Part shown: positions 24,627 through 32,059 of the stretch, piece after piece
Position numbering within the stretch: the stretch's first letter is position 1
How the letters are laid out: the number at the start of each line of letters is the position of its first letter
NCBI GenBank assembly: GCA_002396885.1
Contig: DGXY01000046.1
Location: forward strand, 7,718 to 53,754
Origin: Akkermansiaceae bacterium UBA5020
Lineage (GTDB): Bacteria > Verrucomicrobiota > Verrucomicrobiia > Verrucomicrobiales > DEV007
DNA length: 46,037 nt
Direction: 5' to 3'
The notes under the pieces: generated by a model
Seen by the model: the letters and a program-made list of their open reading frames with translations, nothing else
What the model was told of the DNA's origin: nothing
Database searches by the model: none
Translations under genes and position numbers: made by a program

Positions 24627-26616
24627 GAAGGGTGCAGGAGACCAAGCTACCTCCACCCTCGGCTTTTGTCACACTCAGGAAGCCCTGCAACATCTGGGCG
24701 CGGTAGCGCATGATGCGGAGCCCCATGCCTCCGTTCTTCGTTGCGTTGTCCGGCAATCCGATGCCATCATCTTTCACCGTGAGTTGCCAGACTCCCTTCG
24801 CTTTCGCCAGCCGGATGACGATCTTCTGGGCGTGTGCGTGTTTGATCGCGTTCTGGACCGCCTCCTGGGCGATGCGGAAGATCTGCACGGCCGCGGTCTC
24901 ACCCAGCTTCTTCGTATCGATGGTGTTGGCTTGAACGACGCATGAGACGCCGAATTGGATTTGCGCGCGCTGCGCGACTCCCTTCAAGGCCACGAGCAAA
25001 CCATGTTGCTTGAGTTCCACCGGAAAGAAGTCCTTTGCCAGATCACGGATGTTTCCGTGGGCCGTCTCCATCATCGTGCAGAGCCTCCCGGCCTCCTTCG
25101 CTTGTATGGGGGCGATCTCCATCAAGGTTCTTGCCAGCACGTGCATCAGGATGGCGATGCCCGTGAGCTCCTGCAAGAGTCCGTCGTGCAGCTCCCGGCC
25201 AAGTCGTTCGCGCTCGTCTTCGATGGCATCGGCGATCATGGTCTCGAGCCGTTTCCGTTCTTCGGCCTCAAGGAGCAGTTGATCGTGCGCCGTCGTCAGT
25301 TCCCCTGTTCGCTCGGCGACGAGGCTTTGGAGCTGGACGGCGCGGTCGGCGAGCTGGGCTTCGGCATCCATCAATTCCTCCTGCGCCCGCATCATGTCAT
25401 CGATGTCGGTGCTGGAGCTGATCCAGAGCGTGATCCTCCCCATGGTGTCGCGCATCGCAAAGGCGCGGCTGAGGTGCCATCGATAGACACCGTCTCTACG
25501 ACGGAACCGATGCTCAAATTCAAAAACGTCACCCGTCGTCAGCGCCTCCTTCCAGCGTTGCACGTTTTCCTCGAGGTCGTCGGGGTGAATGAAACTCACC
25601 CAGCCCCGCATCTGATCGGAGGGCAGTCCCACAAACTCCTTCCACTGCAGATTCATGTAGTCCACTTCGCCGTCGGGTTTCGCGGTGAAGATTTTCTGTG
25701 GCATCGATTCCGCCATGAAACGGAAGCGCTCGCCCGCCTCGCGCAGGGCTTCCTCGGTCTCCTTGCGCTCGGTGATATCCGTGATGTTCTCCAGGACCGA
25801 GGCCGGTTTCCCATCGCTGTCGCGGTCGAGGGTCTTCCGGGCAAGCACGGTGATGCGTCGACCGTCGCGCCGTGAATGGATGAGTTCGCCCGTCCAACGG
25901 CCCGTCTTGCTGAGTTCCTGCGTCATCTTTTCAGCCGTCTCAGGAAACTTGGTCTGGAAAAGCGCGTCGCAGAATCGGCCGATGGTCTCGTCGGATGACC
26001 ATCCGTAGATTTCTTCCGCACCGCGGTTCCAATAGGTGATTCTTCCTTCCAGGTCGCGAACAATGACGGCATCGTGGGTGAGATCGAGGAGCCGGGCCTT
26101 CTCGGCCAGATCCTTGGCCGTTTCCTGCCGCGCGGCGATCTCTTCCCGGAGTTGCCGGTTTAGCTCCTCGGCTGCTGCGGTGAGTTCGTGCTGGCGCAGG
26201 GATCCGAGGAGGAGGGCCTCGTTCATCGCGACAGCGGTCTCGTGGGCCTTGGTGCTCTCGGTCACCTGGATCATGACGCCAACGAGCAATTCGTCCGTCC
26301 GCAGGGGCCACATCGTGTAGGACCAGAAAGCCGGTTCGGACTTGGAGGGATCCTTTTCGGTATGATTGAGGGGTTTGCCCGTGCGAAAGACCTGTTCGAG
26401 CAGAGGGATGCAATGGTCCTTCTCCGGCAGTAGTTTGGAGATGGGGGAGCCGACGAGTTGTTCCAGCGGCTTTTCCACGAGGTGGCAAAAAGCGGGATTG
26501 GCGTAGCGGACGATGTGCGTCGCGCCTTCCACCATGGCCATCGGCAGGGGCGCTTCCTCGAGGGAGAGCCCCGGAATGGCGTTCGGGACTTCGGGGGAAG
26601 GGGGCTCTTCGGACAT
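24616..26616 (-). CDS. PAS-domain sensor histidine kinase (HisKA_3 type)
   Basis: This 666-residue soluble kinase has three PAS-like sensor domains at about residues 20-120, 175-285 and 295-410, with a coiled coil before the transmitter. The phosphoacceptor is H477 (RLGRELHDGLLQELTG), characteristic of the NarX/DegS class, followed by a HATPase domain with N-box QEAVQNAIKHAHA and 'DDGIGLP'. No transmembrane segment is seen, so it senses a cytoplasmic cue such as redox, light or a small ligand. It starts 14 bp after the KaiC stop codon, so the two are almost surely one operon, and it converges with a NarL-type regulator that is its most likely partner. Confidence 0.93.
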   Translation of the reverse strand: MSEEPPSPEVPNAIPGLSLEEAPLPMAMVEGATHIVRYANPAFCHLVEKPLEQLVGSPISKLLPEKDHCIPLLEQVFRTGKPLNHTEKDPSKSEPAFWSYTMWPLRTDELLVGVMIQVTESTKAHETAVAMNEALLLGSLRQHELTAAAEELNRQLREEIAARQETAKDLAEKARLLDLTHDAVIVRDLEGRITYWNRGAEEIYGWSSDETIGRFCDALFQTKFPETAEKMTQELSKTGRWTGELIHSRRDGRRITVLARKTLDRDSDGKPASVLENITDITERKETEEALREAGERFRFMAESMPQKIFTAKPDGEVDYMNLQWKEFVGLPSDQMRGWVSFIHPDDLEENVQRWKEALTTGDVFEFEHRFRRRDGVYRWHLSRAFAMRDTMGRITLWISSSTDIDDMMRAQEELMDAEAQLADRAVQLQSLVAERTGELTTAHDQLLLEAEERKRLETMIADAIEDERERLGRELHDGLLQELTGIAILMHVLARTLMEIAPIQAKEAGRLCTMMETAHGNIRDLAKDFFPVELKQHGLLVALKGVAQRAQIQFGVSCVVQANTIDTKKLGETAAVQIFRIAQEAVQNAIKHAHAQKIVIRLAKAKGVWQLTVKDDGIGLPDNATKNGGMGLRIMRYRAQMLQGFLSVTKAEGGGSLVSCTLPAE

Positions 26617-26630
26617 GGTGGCGGGTCGTC

Positions 26631-28187
26631 CTATTTCGTCGCCTTCGGTTCGGGTGAGGATTCCTCCCTCTTGCCGACCCGGGTCGGTATCCCCGTGGTG
26701 AGGCCGGTGTAATCCGTCTGACGCGGACCGATCACGACGACCCCTCGGTTCGTGATCACATATTCACGGATATCCTTGCTGTGATTACCGCCGCGCATTT
26801 TGACGACCATCATCACCTTCCGGATCTGCCCATCGATCTCGACATAACGCATCCGTAGGATGTCGTCGGTCAGGAAAGAGATCGCATAGTGGCTGAGCGG
26901 CATTGCCTGAAAGGAATCCTCCACCTCGACGGTGCTGAGGATGGTGACGCCGGCACCGGTGAGCGCTCCGATCATGCGATAGAGGGACTCGCGGAAGTCG
27001 GCCCGGAATCCCGGGGCCAGAGCCATTTCGAAGCCCACGAGGGAATCGATCACGAGCCGTCTCGCTCCTGTCCGCTCGATGGCGTCGAGGATGGCCTGCA
27101 TCGTCTCGTCGACCGAGAGATCGAGGGGGCGGAGGTAGAGCATCTCGAGCTTGCCCGTCGCCTGCGGCTTTTTCAGATCGAGTCCGAAACCACGCGCGCG
27201 TTCGGCGTAGCCCTCCGGTCGCTCCTCGAAGAGCGCCATGATCGCCGACTCCCCCTGGCGAAGCCCCTCGTCGATGAAGTGCGTCGCGAGGGCCGACTTG
27301 CCGGTCCCCGACGGGCCCGCCACGAGGAGGCTGTCGCCCTCGAGAATGCCGCCACCCATCATTGCGTCGAGCTCGGGAATGCCGGTGGAAAGGCGCCGCC
27401 GACGCCCCGGTCTCGGCTTTTTGCCGGTCAATCCGAGGGTGCGGGGGAAGGCCTGCATGCCATCGTCGCTGATGCGGATGGTGTGAAGGCCGGGGACCGA
27501 GGCCTGTCCGCGCAGTTTCATGATCTGCATCTTGCGCACCACCGCGTTTCGCTCCGTCACCTGCCAGAGCCATAAAAGTCCGTCGGCGATGGTGAAGAGG
27601 GGATTGTCTCGGATCTCCGCCTCCGCATACTCGCCGACAAGGAAGGTCGTCGCCTCCCAACTGGTGAGGAACTGCGCGAGCCGCTGGATGAAGCTCTGCA
27701 ACGCGACCTCGCTCGCACCGTTCGCCATCTTGCGAACCACGGTGCGGAAGGAGTCGACCACCACGATGCCGGGGCTGATGTCGGTGACCTGCTTGATGAT
27801 CTCCGCGAGGACCGCATCGAGATCCTGGTCCATCACCACGTCGGCGAGGTTGAAGAGACGGATCGACTTGCCCAGCTTGGATTCGTCGAAGAAGGAGAAT
27901 TGCTGTTGGTAACGCAGCATCTTCATCGCGGGTTCGCCGAGGACGGTGAAGTAGAGGGCGGGTTTCTGGATCGTCGCGTTGGCGAAGACGATCTGATGCG
28001 CGAGCGTGGTCTTCCCGCAGCCGGGCGTGCCGGCGATGATGTTGAAGGAAAACTCCGGAATGCCTCCGCCGAGGATCTCGTCGAGTCCGCGCACCCCGGT
28101 CGGCAGTTGGCGGATCGCGACTTTGGCCGACTCGCTCGCGTGTGCCGGGGACGCTTTGCGCTTCGCTGCGGCGTTTCGTTTTTTCAT
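26631..28187 (-). CDS. kaiC: KaiC-like double RecA-fold ATPase
   Basis: Starting at the ATG at 28187 gives 518 residues, like cyanobacterial KaiC. Walker A motifs are GTPGCGKT (53-60) and GPSGTGKS (291-298). The second domain keeps the catalytic Glu pair (LFEERPEG), but in the first domain the matching site reads TVLGEP, without the pair. In the second domain the usual Ser-Thr phosphosite is S437-F438 (AISFLTDDI), so only the Ser is kept. Also conserved are 'RYVEIDGQIRKVMMVVKMRG' and 'DIREY'. No KaiA or KaiB is in the window. It forms an operon with a histidine kinase downstream and a 140-residue protein upstream, a combination tied in other bacteria to stress adaptation rather than proven circadian timing. 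Confidence 0.92.
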   Translation of the reverse strand: MKKRNAAAKRKASPAHASESAKVAIRQLPTGVRGLDEILGGGIPEFSFNIIAGTPGCGKTTLAHQIVFANATIQKPALYFTVLGEPAMKMLRYQQQFSFFDESKLGKSIRLFNLADVVMDQDLDAVLAEIIKQVTDISPGIVVVDSFRTVVRKMANGASEVALQSFIQRLAQFLTSWEATTFLVGEYAEAEIRDNPLFTIADGLLWLWQVTERNAVVRKMQIMKLRGQASVPGLHTIRISDDGMQAFPRTLGLTGKKPRPGRRRRLSTGIPELDAMMGGGILEGDSLLVAGPSGTGKSALATHFIDEGLRQGESAIMALFEERPEGYAERARGFGLDLKKPQATGKLEMLYLRPLDLSVDETMQAILDAIERTGARRLVIDSLVGFEMALAPGFRADFRESLYRMIGALTGAGVTILSTVEVEDSFQAMPLSHYAISFLTDDILRMRYVEIDGQIRKVMMVVKMRGGNHSKDIREYVITNRGVVVIGPRQTDYTGLTTGIPTRVGKREESSPEPKATK

Positions 28188-28195
28188 GTGCAATG

Positions 28196-28618
28196 TCAAA
28201 TCTTAAAATTTAAATCACTCGCGGGCAATTTTGGCCAGACCTCGTGCACGAGTTGCAGCGTCAGCCTTTCGCCGATGAAGGCCACGAGCAGCCCGATCAT
28301 CTGGGCAATCAGAACGACGCCACCTTCCGTCAAGTCGTTTGGATCGATGGAATCGTCCGCCGGGTCCGGCCCTTCCAAGGTTCCGTTAACGGTGACTCTG
28401 GTATCGCGAAGCCAAGGGACCTCCGCTCCGGCAAGCACGAGCGTGCGCATGAGAAGCGCGCGATGCCCACCGCTTCCCATGAGGGTCGTGAGGTGGGTCC
28501 CCATCCTCTCGGAAACGGCGAAGGCGGCAGATGCTCCGGAGTCTGAGGGGGCTGACGCCGCCTCATGGGCAATGAGGCGCGCCGCAAAATTCCTCATCGT
28601 TGGAGTGGCTCGGTTCAT
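28196..28618 (-). CDS. Hypothetical protein preceding kaiC
   Basis: This 140-residue protein is not recognised. Its stop codon lies 8 bp before the kaiC ATG, so the two are probably co-transcribed. The N-terminal half is Ala/Ser-rich; a hydrophobic segment at about 103-118 (VVLIAQMIGLLVAFIG) could be one membrane helix or a buried core helix. The end, 'LVHEVWPKLPASDLNFKI', is polar. Its position first in a hypothetical-KaiC-kinase operon hints at an adaptor or input protein for KaiC signalling; that is inference. Confidence 0.6.
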   Translation of the reverse strand: MNRATPTMRNFAARLIAHEAASAPSDSGASAAFAVSERMGTHLTTLMGSGGHRALLMRTLVLAGAEVPWLRDTRVTVNGTLEGPDPADDSIDPNDLTEGGVVLIAQMIGLLVAFIGERLTLQLVHEVWPKLPASDLNFKI

Positions 28619-28771
28619 TCAATGAAGAGCTTCGTGAGGCTCTCTGCGACAGGATGGTGATCTTCGCCCGTGCGAAGGTGATCGATTTCAGCGGGGTGCC
28701 TCCGCCGAATTGTCCGAGTCGATCCTAGTATCGTGAAGCTTGTGCCACAAGTCATTTAAGCCCTTCGAGTT

Positions 28772-29241
28772 TCAGAGGTAAACGATGGCCGGGCCATCCG
28801 ACTGCCCGTTCTCGAAAAACGTCTTCCGCCATTGGTGGAAGAACGTCGGGTGGATCTCAGGTTCGTCGCAGATGGCCGAGATCGGCCGCCCCTCGACGAG
28901 GTGGCGTTTGGGCAGCCTGACCTTCTCCTCGGCGGAGAAGTAACGGCTCTCACCTTCAGGATGCTCGATGCCAAGGTCGTGCTGCAAAAGGCCCGCGAAG
29001 CCTATCCGCATGACCGGCCGCGCATCATCACCGACCAAGGCTTCCACTTCAAAGGCCCCGAGTTCAAGGCCTTCATCGCCCAGTGGCAGGCCAGCCACGT
29101 CATGACATTGGGTTCATCGCTCCGAAAGACCGGCTCGAAGGGCGCCACCAACAGATCCACGCCAAGCGTAAAATCGCCCGTCAGAACCCGTCTCAATCAC
29201 CACCCGAATACCACCACCTAACACTGCCCGCTGTAGGTTAA
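28772..29241. mobile_element. Scrambled IS3-type insertion sequence remnant
   Basis: Two broken transposase parts lie in opposite directions. On the minus strand (about 28950 to 28772) the frame reads 'RYFSAEEKVRLPKRHLVEG...FFHQWRKTFFENG', an OrfA helix-turn-helix cut off at its end. On the plus strand (about 28961-29100) 'RPRIITDQGFHFKGPEFKAF' is the integrase core of OrfB around its second Asp. The downstream part continues in another frame as 'GFIAPKDRLEGRHQQIHAKR' to a stop at 29241, the usual OrfB C-terminus, so a stretch of roughly 80 residues is missing. No intact inverted repeats were found. It is a dead element that has been inverted and deleted. Confidence 0.75.
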
Positions 29242-29335
29242 CCCAAGGCGCCTTTTGGGACGTTTCGGTTGAACCGGGACAGTTTACGAGTCAGTTGCAT
29301 CGGAGTCTTTCCTCGATCGGTCTCCGTTTTCCCGT

Positions 29336-29689
29336 CTACAGGTTCTTCACCGCGTCGACCTTCGCCTTGTCCGCAGCGGCTTCGGCGTCGATCCTGATTT
29401 TTTGGGCGTCGAGGGTGGCTTTTGTCGCGATCGCTTCAGCTTCGATTTGCGCCTTGTCGATCGTCGCATTGAGGTCCGTGCGTTTGGCGGCGGCTTCGGC
29501 CTCCGCGGTTACGGATTCTTTCCGGTCGTCGAGGGCGTCTTTGACTTGGTCGCGGTTGGCATCGATCGCGGCCTTTTGCTGGTCGCAACCGACCAAGACG
29601 AGGGTTGCAAGCGCGGCGAGGGTTAAGATGGCGGGATTCAACATTCCTTTGGGAAAGTTCCGGATTCCGATGATTTGGGTCGTCTTCAT
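29336..29689 (-). CDS. Small coiled-coil lipoprotein
   Basis: From the ATG at 29689 the protein is 117 residues; starts at 29710 or 29644 are possible. It has a lipoprotein signal ending LVLVGC, then a nearly all-helical Ala/Lys/Glu/Asp-rich body (AIDANRDQVKDALDDRKESVTAEAEAAAK...) resembling Lpp-like or YtxH-type coiled-coil envelope proteins. It is divergent from an OmpA-family gene. An exact copy of the 16-bp element lies 77 bp upstream, pointing toward this gene. Probably attached to the inner or outer membrane and linked to envelope stability; function is inferred from the fold only. Confidence 0.75.
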   Translation of the reverse strand: MKTTQIIGIRNFPKGMLNPAILTLAALATLVLVGCDQQKAAIDANRDQVKDALDDRKESVTAEAEAAAKRTDLNATIDKAQIEAEAIATKATLDAQKIRIDAEAAADKAKVDAVKNL

Positions 29690-29766
29690 ATGGTTTTCGC
29701 AAGGCGACAATTGAATCGGGTCGCCTCACACGGATCAGTCTCGACCAGAGTCGAACTGATTCCCAC

Positions 29767-29782
29767 GGGGTGAAACCCTACC
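29767..29782 (-). promoter_or_regulatory. Recurring 16-bp element, copy C
   Basis: On the minus strand this is GGTAGGGTTTCACCCC, identical to copy E. It lies 77 bp before the lipoprotein ATG at 29689 and also 83 bp before the divergent OmpA-like gene, in the opposite sense for the latter. Confidence 0.7.
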
Positions 29783-29865
29783 CTTTCCCTTCATCGGAAC
29801 CGCGGGCCGCGGGGTCGGGATACGCCCCATGGAGACCAAGGGTTTCGAGCCTTAGAAAAGGAGTC

Positions 29866-30897
29866 ATGAAACATTCCCCCATCTCCGCCTTGCTGGCCTT
29901 GCTGATTCCGGGACTGGCCGCTGCACAAGGAGTCGCGCCTATCTCCAGTTCGAAAAACCTGCCCCTCAACACCGGCGTCTCTCCCGAGTATTCGGCGGAG
30001 ACGCGAGCCCTCCTCCAGGATCAGGCGCAACGCAATCGTGCCGCCGATGTCGAGGCTGCCATGCGCATCCAATCGGAGACCGAGGCCCAGCAGTTCATCG
30101 ACGGAGTGCTCGCCCAGGCGGCCGCCGCCGACATCATCACGGATTCCAAAGCGCGGGCGAGAATCCGCGTCGAGGAAGCCGGTAGAACCGAGGCGGTTCG
30201 TCAGGAGAACATCGAGTTCCTGAGACGCCGTCTGCGTGGCGAGGTCTCCCTGACGGACGCCCCCGAGTCGTTTCGTTCGCGTCTTTCTTTGAAAGTTCCC
30301 GGCACCACTCCTCGCGTGGTCCAGACCATCCAACCCCGCTTTTATGACGAAAATCGACGGGTCATCACCTTCCGCTCCATGACCGAGGTGCCTCCGGTCT
30401 TGATCGCATCCTCGCGGATGAATCGCGTCAAGATCGAGCAGGTCTCCTCCTCGCCCTACGGAACCCGGATTGTGCCGGTCGAGCGGCGGCCGGTGGAGTA
30501 TGTCGCTCCCAATGCCTATGCCGTAACTTATGCGGTCGATCCCAATTCCGAGATCGCCCGCGACGACATTCTTTTCGTGCAGGGATCGACCGCCTTCCAG
30601 GACGCCTACTCCCACGACCTCGTCGTCGATCTCGCCGTCGCCATCGCCGATCCCGCCCTCGAGGGCGAAAGTTTCGTCGTCGAGGGTCATGCCTCGTCTG
30701 AAGGACTCTATGATGAAAACCTTTCCCTCTCCCAGGCAAGGGCGGAGCGCATCGTCCGCGAGATGGTCCGCTACGGGGTTCCCGCATCCCGATTGATCCC
30801 GGTCGGCTACGGCGAAAACGAGGCGGAGTATCCTTCGACCGCCGACGAAAACCTGAAAGCCACGGACCGGCCCGTCACCCTCTATCGCCTCAAATAA
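29866..30897 (+). CDS. OmpA-family outer membrane/periplasmic protein
   Basis: The ATG at 29866 follows a strong AAAGGAG site and gives a 343-residue protein with signal peptide 'MKHSPISALLALLIPGLAAAQG'; 32 upstream in-frame codons do not look coding. Residues 30-115 are helical and polar. The C-terminal OmpA-like domain (about 235-343) carries 'VEGHASSEGLYDENLSLSQA', 'RAERIVREMV' and 'PVGYGENEA', the peptidoglycan-binding pattern. It probably anchors the outer membrane to peptidoglycan. It is divergent from the coiled-coil lipoprotein and shares the intergenic region containing element copy C. Confidence 0.85.
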   Translation: MKHSPISALLALLIPGLAAAQGVAPISSSKNLPLNTGVSPEYSAETRALLQDQAQRNRAADVEAAMRIQSETEAQQFIDGVLAQAAAADIITDSKARARIRVEEAGRTEAVRQENIEFLRRRLRGEVSLTDAPESFRSRLSLKVPGTTPRVVQTIQPRFYDENRRVITFRSMTEVPPVLIASSRMNRVKIEQVSSSPYGTRIVPVERRPVEYVAPNAYAVTYAVDPNSEIARDDILFVQGSTAFQDAYSHDLVVDLAVAIADPALEGESFVVEGHASSEGLYDENLSLSQARAERIVREMVRYGVPASRLIPVGYGENEAEYPSTADENLKATDRPVTLYRLK

Positions 30898-30955
30898 AGC
30901 GAGGGCCGTCATCTTGCCTCGTTTCTCCGAGGGGCCGCGCGGGCCTCGGGAATGA

Positions 30956-30971
30956 GGTAGGGCAAACCCCA
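30956..30971 (+). promoter_or_regulatory. Recurring element, copy D (variant)
   Basis: This copy reads GGTAGGGCAAACCCCA, the same GGTAGGG...ACCCC frame with a spacer one base shorter. It is 83 bp before the ATG of the SnoaL-like gene, in the same direction. Confidence 0.55.
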
Positions 30972-31054
30972 CTTTCGGCGGCACGCCCCGCCTGCAACAC
31001 TTCACTCATCGTCAAACTCCCTCTCCAAGAAGAGGGATCACCCATCGACTCCCA

Positions 31055-32059
31055 ATGAAAAAACTTCCTTTCCTTGCATTCTCCCTGTTCGCAGGACTCT
31101 GCCACGTCCCCTTGGTGGCGCAGGATGATCTTGTCCCTGCACTCTCCGGTTTCGCGGAAGCTTTCGTCGAATCCTACAACGGCAAAAACCTCGACGCCAT
31201 CGTCGCGCTCTACACCGAGGGTGCCGAGATCATCGACGAAGGTGAGAGTTCCCTCGTGAGCGGGCGTGAAGAAATTCGGCAACTCTTCGCCGCCTCGTTC
31301 GCCGAGTCGCCAAATCGAAAAATCGGGCTCGAAGTCCTCTCCGTCCGGCAGATCGCCGAAACTGTCATGGTGGAGGAAGGGGTCGCCCGCTTCTCGGAAT
31401 CCGGTGCAGGGGAGGCGGACTCGGAGGTGCCTTACTCCGCCATTCTCGTGAAGAATGGAGAGAGCGGTTGGCTCATTGCGACCTCGCGTGAACTGGCCGT
31501 GGATCCCAGCGAGAGCGAACCACTCGCCGCGCTCCACCCGCTCGAAGGCGACTGGACCATGCAAGGCGATCAGATGCGGATGGACCTCTCCCTCACTCTT
31601 GCGCCTTCGGGAAGATCTCTACATGGAGCGGCCCTCGTCACCACTCCCTCCGAAGGCACGATGGAAACCGAGATCCGCATCGGCTACGACGCGGCACGGC
31701 GCCAGATCCGTTGGTGGACTTTTGACGAGTTGGGTGGATATGCGCAGGGAACCTGGCAGCCGCTCGAAGACTCGTGGCTCGTGCGCACCAACGGGGTCAC
31801 CGCTTCGGGAGAAACGAGCAGCGCGATCCAGAAACTCACCTTCGAGAGTAACAACGCCGTCTTTTGGAAGTCCACCCATCGCTTTCTCGATGGAGTCGCC
31901 CTGCCCGATACCGATCTGCGACTTGTCAGGTTGCCCCCCACACCTTCCCTCACCTTTGATGAAAATCATCCAGCAGACCGTGAAGACATTGTGACCATCG
32001 ACGAGGTGGTCGTCGATGACTCGAGCGAAACCGAACCCCCCACTCCTTCGAAACCATGA
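31055..32059 (+). CDS. Secreted SnoaL-like (DUF4440) protein
   Basis: The 334-residue protein has a signal peptide (MKKLPFLAFSLFAGLCHVPLVAQ) followed by a SnoaL/NTF2-like cone domain at about 30-155 (AFVESYNGKNLDAIVALYTEGAEIIDEG...GREEIRQLF). It is related to the SgcJ/EcaC/DUF4440 group, which binds small hydrophobic molecules or acts as a ketosteroid-isomerase-like fold. A second module at about 165-290 (HPLEGDWTMQGDQMRMDL...) looks like a calycin-style beta-barrel. The C-terminal 30 residues are acidic and disordered. Its stop codon overlaps the next ATG by 4 bp (ATGA), so it is translationally coupled to the TPR protein. It carries element copy D upstream. Confidence 0.8.
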   Translation: MKKLPFLAFSLFAGLCHVPLVAQDDLVPALSGFAEAFVESYNGKNLDAIVALYTEGAEIIDEGESSLVSGREEIRQLFAASFAESPNRKIGLEVLSVRQIAETVMVEEGVARFSESGAGEADSEVPYSAILVKNGESGWLIATSRELAVDPSESEPLAALHPLEGDWTMQGDQMRMDLSLTLAPSGRSLHGAALVTTPSEGTMETEIRIGYDAARRQIRWWTFDELGGYAQGTWQPLEDSWLVRTNGVTASGETSSAIQKLTFESNNAVFWKSTHRFLDGVALPDTDLRLVRLPPTPSLTFDENHPADREDIVTIDEVVVDDSSETEPPTPSKP

